Source of the DNA: Conus ventricosus
Taxonomy: Eukaryota; Mollusca; Gastropoda; Neogastropoda; Conidae
DNA length: 64,000 nucleotides
Direction of reading: 5' to 3'
Assembly (NCBI GenBank): GCA_018398815.1
Contig: CM031628.1
Location: 10,300,870 to 10,364,869, forward strand
Shown here: positions 33,951 through 43,571 of the stretch, piece after piece
How the letters are laid out: each line of letters starts with the position of its first letter
Position numbering within the stretch: position 1 is the stretch's first letter
The notes under the pieces: generated by a model
Told to the model about the DNA's origin: nothing
Databases searched by the model: none
What the model saw: only the letters and a program-made list of their open reading frames with translations
Program-made: the position numbers and the translations under genes

Positions 33951-36000
33951 AGGACAGCCCTGACCATCCATCGCCTCAGTTGTCGTTCCTGAATTACAAT
34001 GTGGAAATTTATATAGCAAATTGAATTACATTGCTCTTGTTGATTATGTGCGTACTTCTGATTTTGAGTGTTGTTGTTGTTGAGTGTCTGACTGAAATTT
34101 TCGTTGATTTCAATTTTGATTTCAGCTGTGTTTTTTACGAATTATAAGTTTAGCTCCCCAGCAAGAAAGCTATCGGACCAGCGTAGGAATTCAGGTGGAG
34201 TTCTCTTGCTTCTAAAGAATTGTTACAGTCAGTATATGAAATAAGTTGTTTAAAATGAAAAATGATAATATTGTTGCTATACAGGTTGATAAGTTTAATG
34301 TAGACAAAAATATTTTGCTTGTGACATGTTACATTGTGCCTGATGGAAACCCAGTCTATCATAAATATAAAACAAAGATGGCATAATCATTCTGGAGGAA
34401 AATCTAAGAACAATTATTGAGAAAGTTGAAGTGTACATTATGGTGACTGGTGATCTGAATGCTACAACAGGAAATCAACAACCTGAAGACCAAGACATTA
34501 CATTTTATACCTTTAAACCGGAACGTGATATCAAAGATGATATGTTAATGGCGAATTTACTTATGTGTCATCGCATGGGTGTAGTGAGATCGATTATTTC
34601 ATTACTTTATTAGAACTATTCAAATGTTGTGACATGTGTGTGGGAGATACTTTACATTCTTGACATTTTCTGGTTCAGTTGACATGGAAGAGTGAGCAGA
34701 ATGTAAAGGGAGAAAACGTGTTGCCAGAAAATGAGGAAGAAAGAATTGTGTGGTGTGATGAAAACGTAAAAATTTACAAAGATGAAAATGATTCATATGA
34801 GTTTAGAAAAATGCTTGAAGAAAGTGAAAGATATTTGTAGGATGATATCATTGAGTGTACTGACATTTTTGTGACTGAATTAAATGCAGCGGCAGCATGT
34901 GTGATTCGGGTAAATGGGTAGTGAAAAGACGCACAAATAAATGGTTTGATAAGAATGTACTCGAAAGGAAAAAAAACCTGGTAAAAGTCTTCTAAGGAGC
35001 TGGCGAAGGTAAAAAAACAAATGTAGTAAAACGTAAGGAGGTGTATGTCAATGAACGGTATTTGTCAATTTAAGAAAGGAGAGAAAAAGGGAAACACGAT
35101 GACATTAGGCTTAAAAAAAACTAAGAGAGTCGATTAATGATCCAAAATTATTTTGGTCAACTATCAGATCTGTAAGTAGGAAAGGTGTCAATTATAATGA
35201 AATTAATTCTCAACAGTGGTATGGTCATTTCTGTAGAGTCTTCAATTATGGTGAAAATACAGATCAACACGAAAATATTGTGACAGAAGAAGAAACCGAT
35301 AATGCAGCAGAACCTTTGTTCAATGACCCAATATCCAAAAGTGAAGTTATGAACGGTATAACACTTAAAAACTAGAAAAAAGAGCTGGTATCGATAAAAT
35401 TATATGTGAAATGTTCAAACAGGCAAATCTGCTTTCATTGATTTTTTGTTGATTTCTTTAACATCCTCTTTGAGAAAGGAACATTTCCAGACGTCTGGTC
35501 AAAGACTATTATAGTACCAATATCGAAAAAGGGAGACATGAACAATCTAGATAACTACAGAGGAGTAGCACTGACAAGTGTAATAGGAAAGATTTAAAGG
35601 CATATCTTTAATAAAGGGCTTACTAAGTGGACAGATAAAGAAGAAAAAATAGTTGAAGAATAGGCAGGATTCAGAGAGGGCTAAAGAACCTTAAATGCAT
35701 TAGCTGAAAGTATTTGAATAGAAATTCTAATCTGTATGCTGCATTCATTGACGCCGAGAAGGCATTTGATGAGGTGAATAGAAATGTATTGTGGAATGTG
35801 TTGAGAAACAGTGGCATTAAAGGTAAACTGTACAAAACCATCAGAGGTATGTATTATACAGTTCTGGCACGTGTGTGAGACAAACATGTTTACACTGATT
35901 TCTTCATTTGTCCGAGAGGCGTTAAGCAAGGTTGTTTACTTAGCCCACTGTTGTTTTATTTTTTCGTTCTAATGAATTGGCTATCAAATTAACAAAAAGG

Positions 36001-36872
36001 GTAAACAGTAAACAAGTGGGGTATGTTTTGCTCCCATAAGGAAACCTAACACAGAGTAACTTTTATTCAAGACTGGCACAGCCTTTTAAACTTGAATAAA
36101 GTCAGACAAATACATAGACGAACAATTTAATAGTGGGGGAAAAACAAGCGCAGGCCAACAACTGAACTGTCTGGCAAAGATTTGGACTTGAGGGGAGGGG
36201 AGAGGGGAGTTTGAAGATGGAAAAACTGGGAAAATGAAATTAAAAAAAAAAAAAAGTTACAGATATGAGAACTCTTCACTAGCTGCATAAGGGAACCATC
36301 GCAATCCTTTTTGAAGGCAGATATATTTGTATTGCCTGCTCCGAGGCCTTTCGCCCGCTGGATCGGGACTCATCAGGGAGACACGGCTGGTTGTGTCTGC
36401 GCTCCCGTCGTCAAATAGAGACACGCCACAGTCCATAATACTGTGGTGTTCTCACCACCATGGGTGCAAAAAAGAATCCAATAGCACCCCAGAGCAGCCA
36501 GCAAAGAGTAGTAAATGCAACCAAACGAAAGTGTGGGGAGGAAAAAAAGTTGCTGTAAAACTAAAGACATTATGCAATGTAGGGGACAGTCTTTGAGCCT
36601 ACGCCTGAGGATCCACCCAAAGATGCAAGGGAGATCAAAAGACAAACACACAGACGGACAGAAACAAATACAAATAACCTCAATTTTAATTTAATTTTCC
36701 CCCCACTATTAGATTGTTCGTCTATGTATTTGTCTGACTTTATTCAAGTTTAATAGGCTGTGCCAGTCTTGAATAAAAGTTACTCTGTGTTAGGTTTCCT
36801 TATGGGAGCAAAACATACCCCACTTGTTTACTGTTTATCGTTTACTGTTCCCTACCTCATTTCATTTCCGAT
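36001..36872. mobile_element. Non-autonomous DNA element with ~143-bp terminal inverted repeats
   Basis: The left arm 36,002-36,144 and right arm 36,694-36,837 are inverted copies. Both contain TAAACAGTAAACAAGTGGGG, CTCCCATAAGGAAACC and GAATAAAGTCAGACAAATAC, or their complements. The 12-mer TTAACAAAAAGG flanks the insertion at 35,989-36,000 and again at 36,873-36,884, and removing one copy plus the element restores the LINE reading, so it is a target duplication. About 35 bases between the right arm and the repeat have no partner on the left, so the left tip may be truncated. No transposase is encoded. A superfamily cannot be assigned. Confidence 0.8.
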
Positions 36873-37003
36873 TTAACAAAAAGGGGAAAGCATGGACTAT
36901 TCATGATCCAGGAGCTCTTGAAATATGTTTGATGCTATTTGCTCATTATGTTATTTTTTATCTCAGATACTGTTGTTGGCTTACAAAATCATTTGAAGCT
37001 GAG

Positions 37004-37085
37004 GAAAAAGAAGAAGCTGAAGAAGAAGCTGAAGAAGAAGAAGAAGAAGAAGAAGAAGAAGAAGAAAAAGAAGAAGAAGAAGAAG
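37004..37085. repeat. (GAA)n microsatellite
   Basis: GAA triplets with a few GCT interruptions at the 3' edge of LINE-B. Confidence 0.95.
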
Positions 37086-37166
37086 TTGGTAAAGAAAAAA
37101 GACCGGGATCTTAATAAGGCTGAACTAGATTTGTGGTAGTTACGGCAAGAACATGTTTGGTTTCAG

Positions 37167-37534
37167 GGTATGTGCAGCCCGTGGGCTACAATCCAGAGTC
37201 TGAAACATCACAAAGGCATGGAGTTTTAAACCGCGCAGTATCCCTTAGAGTCCAGGACAGTCACACCATCATGATCAGCTGTCGACACATGTACCTGCTA
37301 TGTGCTGCCCACGACCACTTAACTCTGTACACAGTGAGAGATGGACAGAAACAGAGACTGTGGAGACGTTGTGGAACATTACCTCCCTTGCCAGAAGTAC
37401 TGAGTGACGTAAAGGAGGTTATCGTAGAGATGGAAATGCTACGTTTTAGTGCGCCAGATCATTTGTATTCCAATACCTTATCTTCTTTTCCATTCAGAAG
37501 CAGAGGATTTCGGATGCTTTATAGCTTGCACAGG
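37167..37534 (+). CDS. Receptor gene 2: CUB-domain exon
   Basis: The acceptor is TTTGGTTTCAG ending at 37,166, and the donor is AGG|GTGACA at 37,535. The exon encodes GYVQPVGYNPE (the usual start of a CUB after its first Cys), a Cys-bearing strand ISCRHMYLLC, LTLYTVRDGQ (the 'D-x-L-x-V-x-D-G' strand), CGTLPPLPEV, and the terminal GFRMLYSLHR. That last string corresponds to the G-F-x-x-x-Y strand that closes CUB domains in these receptors. The N-terminal C-x-G step is missing, so a small exon between 32.5 and 37.2 kb is likely. The exon starts in phase 1 and ends in phase 0, while the next exon needs phase 1, so another border or a one-base error is involved. The domain is extracellular. Confidence 0.8.
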
Positions 37535-37547
37535 GTGACAGCATAAT

Positions 37548-37677
<130 letters not shown>

Positions 37678-37689
37678 CCATTTCTTTAT

Positions 37690-38125
37690 TCATCAGAAAT
37701 AAACACTGACCATGCTTTTGTCATTTACTGTTGTGTTAGCAATGCTTCAGTTTGTTCCCGTCACTTCTGTGTCTGCTCTACTTTATCATCGTGTGTCATT
37801 GTTGTGTATTTTTGCTGTGTTTTTGTCTATCACTTATGTGTGTGTGTGTGTGTTGCACTTTGCTTTTATCTGTGACTGTCTCTGCACCGGAACTACAGAA
37901 CGTCACACACAGATTCGCAACAATTAACATCGATTAACAAAGAAAATAGACAATGCAAAAAGATAACATAACAGTAAATTCTTCAGATGCAATTTATACT
38001 GTAATCATATATATATATATAGATGAATATAATTAAAAAGCCTAAAATGACTTTAAAAGTGCTCGACCCCTTGGGGAGCAACATTTGTTAAATAATTGTT
38101 AAAACCTTCCTTTTTAATATTATTT

Positions 38126-38128
<3 letters not shown>
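37690..38128. other. No gene recognised
   Basis: AT-rich. The part from about 38,030 may belong to the terminal region of the Penelope-like element. Confidence 0.35.
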
Positions 38129-38213
<85 letters not shown>

Positions 38214-38305
38214 GCAAGTTAAAATCAAGCTGCTAAAAACATCTACAAATTTGTTTCACGCTGTGCGGTCGTCAGGATGTGATGAGCTTGTATTGCCAGT
38301 GCCAC

Positions 38306-38396
<91 letters not shown>
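38129..38396. repeat. Two (AT)n microsatellites flanking a hammerhead-like motif
   Basis: AT runs at 38,129-38,208 and 38,308-38,396. The 99 bases between them hold the ribozyme candidate. Confidence 0.9.
38239..38280 (-). ncRNA. Hammerhead-ribozyme-like fold of a Penelope-like element
   Basis: On the minus strand, in order: stem I ACATC, conserved CTGACGA, a stem II of CCGC-ACA-GCGT (three pairs, closing C/U mismatch), conserved GAAA, a short AT-rich palindromic stem III CAAATTTG, then TA of a GTA cleavage triplet, and stem I GATGT. The order and the two invariant boxes are those of the minimal type I hammerheads known in the terminal repeats of Penelope-like retroelements. The strand agrees with the element whose GIY-YIG domain ends about 250 bases upstream. 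The closing pair of stem II is not the usual G-C, so activity may be low or lost. Confidence 0.6.
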
Positions 38397-38397
<1 letters not shown>

Positions 38398-38399
38398 AG

Positions 38400-39860
38400 C
38401 TGGCTTGCTGTTGTTTTTCCCCGTGCTACATGTGTTTCTCAGGTGTTGGTTTTATTCGCTGATAGGAACTTCCAACCATTTCTGTTTTAACATTTAGAGT
38501 TGCCAACTGTGGTTTACATAGTATAATGTATTTCTTTGTAAGGCTTAGATTACATTTTTTTTAATGTTGTTGTATGGTGCTGCTCTTTTTAAGATTTTCC
38601 AAGATATGTTGTAGTCTATGTTTTTATCTTTAAGTTTCCAAATGTATTTACTCAATTCTGTTTGGTTTTTATATCTTTCTTTGTTGAATGATTGTTTGTG
38701 GTTTGCATATCTAGTTTTGAATTGATTTTCAGTGATACCTACATATGTTTCTTTTGTGTTCTCTGATGTTACAGTGGCTTGTTACACAATGTTGTTGTAA
38801 AGGCATTTGTTGCTTAGGGGACACTGTTCGTTTTTGGTACAGTTACAAGATTTCCTTTCGTTACCCTCCTTTTTCTCTGTGCTGCTTTTCATTTTGTTTG
38901 CTGAATCGATGGCATTTTTAAGATTCGGCATACATGAATATGATAATTTAATGTTGTTTTTGTTGAATATCTTAAATAATTTATGGTCTCTGGGGAAAGA
39001 TGATATCAAGATTTTAAAGAATTCTTTCCCTACATTTGTTTTAACTCTTGCATCATATGGGGGATTGTACCATATGATATTCCTTTTCCTGTTCTTTCTG
39101 CATCTTTTTGTATCGTTGTCTGGATCGTATCATAGTTTGTAATTGTAGCCACTTTTATGTAACGCCTCTTGGTATTCAGCTGTAGCATTGTTGAATACTG
39201 TTTCGCTACATGACAAATTGGATAGTCTTTTATTTATGCTTTTGGGTATTGTTTTCAGTATGGAGGGTGGGTGATTGCTTTTGATGTTTACATAGACAGG
39301 CGTATCATTTGGTTTCTTGTATGGTTTATATGTGTGTTCTTCTTCTTCTTCTTCTTCTTCCTAAAACACTGGTTCACTCAAAAAACGAGTAGGTCACCAG
39401 CGCGCATGTTAAATATCAGGGTCAGAAATGGAAATCATTTTCCACACAAAGAAACTTTACTGCACAGTAAAAATGAAAATGTTGGTTGAGGTCTAACGTT
39501 ATGTCTAAATAGTTCACTATCTTTTTGTTTGCTTCTATGCTGATTTTTAAGTTTTGGTTGTGGAAAAGTTTACACAATTCTTTCTTCTTATTTTCAATAT
39601 TCCTAGGGTTGTCATTCAGAGCGGCAAGGCCGTCATTCCTGTACAGTCCAGTTTGTTTTCCAAGTTTTTTTCTGAATATTAGATAACATGAATAGTCCGA
39701 CAAGTTCGCAAGTTTCGGCACCATCATGTGATCCCATTGTGACATCAAAAGTTGAATTCCTGCTTGTATTCTTAATCCAGGTTTCATTTTTACTGTGCAG
39801 TAAAGTTTTCTTTGTGTGGAAAATGATTTCCATTTCTGACCCTGATATTTCTGTGTACAT
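38400..39860 (-). mobile_element. Penelope-like retroelement, 5'-truncated (RT end plus GIY-YIG endonuclease)
   Basis: The minus strand reads the RT palm: TMGSHDGAETCELVGLF-like at 39,745-39,700, then GLYRNDGLAAL at 39,645-39,615, where the family has YRDDG. NLKISIEANKKIVNYLDITLDL follows at 39,560-39,500. The linker carries SYSCMPNLKNAIDSANK (38,950-38,900) and the Cys-rich CNCTKNEQCPLSNKC (38,845-38,805). A GIY-YIG domain TYVGITENQFKTRYANHK lies at 38,745-38,690, ending near 38,560. Penelope elements combine RT with GIY-YIG. One catalytic Asp is Asn and there is an in-frame stop before the GIY-YIG, so the copy is dead. It is followed by the hammerhead-like fold. Confidence 0.85.
39412..39849. 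repeat. Inverted duplication (~67-bp arms) inside the Penelope-like element
   Basis: Arm 39,412-39,478 (AATATCAGGGTCAGAAATGG...) is the reverse complement of 39,782-39,849 with one single-base length difference. The duplication breaks the RT frame exactly after the LDITLDL block, so part of the element was copied in inverted orientation. Confidence 0.85.
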
Positions 39861-39861
39861 A

Positions 39862-40428
39862 AATTATCTAACACGTTTACATTCATGAAGGTGAAATTAC
39901 ACACACTCCGATATTCAAACATTCTGTCTTGCCACAGACACACTCACATGCACGACAATAAACTCTCACATTTATGGCCTCAACAATTCATTCCCTACAA
40001 CAGTTCCTCACTTATAAGACAAACAGCTGTGAATATGGCCACGGAATGATTTTTGAGTCAAAGATATCAATTTCTTCATCTTCGGAATGCGACAGATCTG
40101 ACACAGGTATTTTCTGGCTCCTTTAAATTGATCTTGTTTGATTGAAGACTGTAGAATGTTGATTTTCTCCAATGACTCAGCATGCTAATTTCTTGTTAAA
40201 AGAATCTCCATGAAACATAAGCACATTCACACAAGCATCAGTCTTAACAAAGGTTTCTGATGGGAAGTAATCGTCAATCTGCCTTATGCAGTCACAACAG
40301 AAGAAATGTTTAAAAAATATATAGATAGATAGATAGATAGACAGATAGATAGACAGACAGACAGATGGGTGGATGGATCGATCGAACTTAGATGATCAGA
40401 AAGATGTATGGATAGGTGGGTTTAACGT

Positions 40429-40492
<64 letters not shown>

Positions 40493-40615
40493 CAAACGTG
40501 GGTGCGCTGATACTATAGAGCACACTAGATCCCAAACCTGCAACATTTAGACACATTGTATACAGAAGCTGCAGGACGCCTATGGTGTTAAACAAACCAA
40601 AATGAAGACCTTCCT
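39862..40615. other. No gene recognised; GATA-type and (CT)n microsatellites
   Basis: A GATA/GACA repeat at about 40,320-40,372 and a (CT)n at 40,435-40,489. Otherwise featureless. Confidence 0.4.
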
Positions 40616-40630
40616 AAAAATCTAAATGCC
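40616..40630 (+). repeat. 5' target-site duplication of the L1-like element
   Basis: AAAAATCTAAATGCC lies directly before the GC-rich element start GGAGGGGTGAACTCC. TCTAAATGCC recurs after the poly(A) at 47,816-47,825. Confidence 0.85.
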
Positions 40631-41052
40631 GGAGGGGTGAACTCCGCTCATAGCGGCTGCACACACGCGATTTGGAGTACTGCTGTGCTAATTGGTGAAA
40701 TGGTCATTTTGAGTTTATTAAAAGCGAATTAGTCATCTCCAAACGTTTACTAAGATGTCTGTGTAGCCGCACACAAAGTTCCAGGCAGAAAATCGGCAGA
40801 TTATGACCGTGGCAGGACTTCGTTATGTTTTGTTTTGGTAGCTGGTATGACCAGACCAGGAAGTAGAAAGAGGAGAAGAAAGGCAGCTAAGCACAGTGAA
40901 AGCGAAAGTTCGCCTAACACCAGTGCATCTGACACTTCTCGGTTATCAGCTACTCCTACAACACCAAAGAAAAGTAAGCTTGCCAACCTGACACGCCGAC
41001 ATCTGTCAGGGAAACACTGAAACAGTTCGCGTTTGTTGACAGAGCGGAAGCA

Positions 41053-42150
41053 ATGGCTGCCAAGGGAGACCACCATCCTTTAGATGGTAGCATTGAAGTA
41101 GAGCAAGAAGTTATCTCCCATCAAAAGAGTGTCTCAAATGTTGAACTGATGAGGAAGCTAGATGTGGTGTTGAGTGAGATAGGTGCAAATGGTGCAAGAT
41201 TAGTGAAACTGACAGACACTGTTGAGGAGCTGCGTAGTAAGGTCTTCCAGCTGGAACAGGAAAATGACAGTTTAAGAACAGAGTTGGCTAAGGCAAAGGA
41301 GAGGGAGACAGATCTGTTCCAGAAATGTGACAATGACTTTGTTTTGGCTAAGCTTGCTGACAGAAAAAGTGAGGACACAGCTGCATACCACAGAAGAAAC
41401 AACCTGCGTGTGTTTGGAGTGGAAGAGAAGGCAAATGAGACACAGGAGGCTTGTGAGCAGGCAGTGTTGGACCTTTTCAACAAGAAGCTCCAGGTGAAGG
41501 TCCAGAGGGAGGACATAGAGGCTGTGCACAGGCTGGGGAGGAGGCAGCAGAGAGACACCCCCCGTAGCATTATTGTGCGGTTCATCTCCAGGCGCACCAG
41601 AGACCAAGTGATATACTCACGTCGCAAACTTCGTGGCACACGCCTGGTGATCGCTGAGGATTTGACCCCCAGAGCCTATGCTCTCCTAATGGCGGTCAAG
41701 GATGACCGCGACGTCTGCCAGCAGGCCTGGACACGGAACGGCCGGGTCTTCATGAAGGCCCACTCCGGGGAGGTGGCCCCCATTGACGACTTGTACAACC
41801 TGCGTGGGGACCAGAGGCGCAGGAGGCAGTGGGCAGGCCAGTCTTCCCAGGGCTCCGGGGAACGCACCAGGAGAGAGGACCTGTCCAGGCAACAGCGACG
41901 AGTGGAGAGCAGCGGGGCTGGGTTGAGAGACAGCTCCAGGGAGTCCAGGGACAGTCACATGTCTGCCATGGACATGATCCCAGAGACTCAGGTGGCTGTC
42001 GGAGCCTCTGGCTCTGGGGCTGACACTGCCGGAGGTCCTCCTGGGAGATCACCGCACCAGCAGGGGAACAGAGCCACAGCCAGCAGCCGGAGGTCCATGT
42101 CGGAACTGTCTGTTCTGGAACTTTTTTCCCAGGTGAGGCAAAAGCCATGA
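41053..42150 (+). CDS. L1-like ORF1 protein (coiled coil, RRM, C-terminal domain)
   Basis: An intact 365-codon frame. Residues about 30-95 form a coiled coil (LVKLTDTVEELRSKVFQLEQ). Residues about 115-200 are an RRM of the L1 ORF1 (Transposase_22) type, beginning RRNNLRVFGVEE with EAVHRLGRR and RSIIVRFISRR. The C-terminal RNA-binding domain continues to about 250, with SRRKLRGTRLVIAEDLTPR. The last 110 residues are Ser/Gly/Arg-rich and probably disordered. ORF1 proteins trimerise and coat the element RNA. The open frame extends upstream of the ATG (FVDRAEA), and a basic frame at 40,847-41,020 (MTRPGSRKRRRK) may be the true N-terminus joined by a one-base change near 41,000. Confidence 0.88.
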   Translation: MAAKGDHHPLDGSIEVEQEVISHQKSVSNVELMRKLDVVLSEIGANGARLVKLTDTVEELRSKVFQLEQENDSLRTELAKAKERETDLFQKCDNDFVLAKLADRKSEDTAAYHRRNNLRVFGVEEKANETQEACEQAVLDLFNKKLQVKVQREDIEAVHRLGRRQQRDTPRSIIVRFISRRTRDQVIYSRRKLRGTRLVIAEDLTPRAYALLMAVKDDRDVCQQAWTRNGRVFMKAHSGEVAPIDDLYNLRGDQRRRRQWAGQSSQGSGERTRREDLSRQQRRVESSGAGLRDSSRESRDSHMSAMDMIPETQVAVGASGSGADTAGGPPGRSPHQQGNRATASSRRSMSELSVLELFSQVRQKP

Positions 42151-43571
42151 AGATACTTGTTCATCAACAGCAAAGACGGTGATTGTAGACTTTTTGTCCT
42201 TCTCTTTCCTTTTTTTTGTTGTTTTTTTGCCTCACACATTGACAGGTTTAGCAATTTTTTTTATTTGTTGTTGTTGCTATTACTTCATCGGTAGTGTCAA
42301 GGACGTTTCTTTTTGCCTTCCATTTAATAAGAACAACTTTTTCTTCTTGAAAAGAAATTTGTTCTCCTTGGAGTTTAATGTGCAATACTGAATACCAAGA
42401 AGTTTATCTTTTGTCAACAACTGGGTAAACAGAACGGTACACTAATGATTTGTGAATTGGATTTTTCAAGCTATGTAACTTTCATGAAATGTGTGTAGTC
42501 ATTGAGTCATGTTTTGCATATTGTATACTTTTCAGGGCTTTTTCCTTGAGTTATGTTTTGCTGGGGAGGGGGGGGGGGGCAGTCTGTCTCTGTCAGTCTG
42601 TCTGCCTGTCTTTGCGTCGGTCTGTCAGTCTCTCTTTACAACCGAGTGCTCCACTTTGGAGATGCCCCCCTAACCTAGTTTTACGGTAGGCTTGAGGACA
42701 TAACCTTTGTTGTTGTTGCTGCTATTGCCCTTGTATATTGTAAGGGTTCAGTCATCATTGATACTGTGCTTATACTTTTCATTGTAATTCTATTTTGATA
42801 TTGTTCATTTACTCTTTTTAATTAATAACAGATTATTCTGCCGAAAGTTTCGTTGTTGGGCTTTTTGCTTGGGTTTTTGGACTAGTCCACTGGGCCCTAT
42901 TTCTTCGACCTTGACCCTGTCACTGATGTTCCGGCCATGCTGGAAAACGCGAGATATTTTTGTGGTTTTGAAGTTTGTGTGTGCTTGTTCAGTGTGTTTC
43001 GATATTAAAAAGATATGGATTACCTTTAAACATCTGTTGGTTTTTATAGCCTGGAACTTTTCAAATATTGCGGTTAGTAACCGAATGGAAAGGACTGTAT
43101 ATCGTGTCTTGTTCATGTTGTGTGTTGTATTTGTACTCGTCTCGTCTCCATCATGTTTATATACATATTCCTTTTTGGTTCCATTGTTCGGAAGAACATG
43201 GACGTTTCTTCAGCTATTCTTCAGTCTCTTGCTTTTGCTTTCTTTCTGCGCTCTTCTCTGTCCGATCGTTTGCTGGCAAGGACTTGGAGGGGGTTTTATC
43301 TGTCACTGTCTTCTTTGTTGGGCTGTCTTCAGCTGTGTTTTTTTTATTGAAATAAAATGCAGGCCTGCTCAGTATTGTTTATTGAGGATAATAGGTCTAC
43401 ATAACAGAACGATGATGTTTCTTGCCCTGGGAAAAGGCCTACATGTTGTTTTGGATTTTTTACAACGATGCAATCTCCTGTTAGTGGTTAGGCCTATACC
43501 AGGAAGAGTTTTTTTTTGTTCACGTAGTGTGTCAGCTATTGAGAACGAGTGTCAACCCATTCAACTTCACA

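Larger units (their letters stand above)
32878..37010 (+). mobile_element. LINE-B: non-LTR retrotransposon, decayed, with a nested DNA element
   Basis: ORF1 (32,878-33,950) is followed by ORF2 remnants from about 34,000. GDLNATTG at 34,447-34,470 is the endonuclease block. PKLFWSTI near 35,140 is in the linker. FIDAEKAFDEVNR at 35,744-35,782 is RT block A, and GVKQGCLLSPLLF at 35,917-35,955 is RT block B. The RT is interrupted at 36,001 by an inserted element and resumes at 36,873, ending with SDTVVGLQNHLK just before a (GAA)n run. The frame is broken many times and the FADD box is lost (reads CSLCYFLS-like). It lies wholly in gene 2's intron. Confidence 0.75.

Noticed and set aside
36824..37139. 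Glu/Lys-rich acidic protein frames
   Set aside because: Partly the tail of LINE-B RT and partly a (GAA)n microsatellite.
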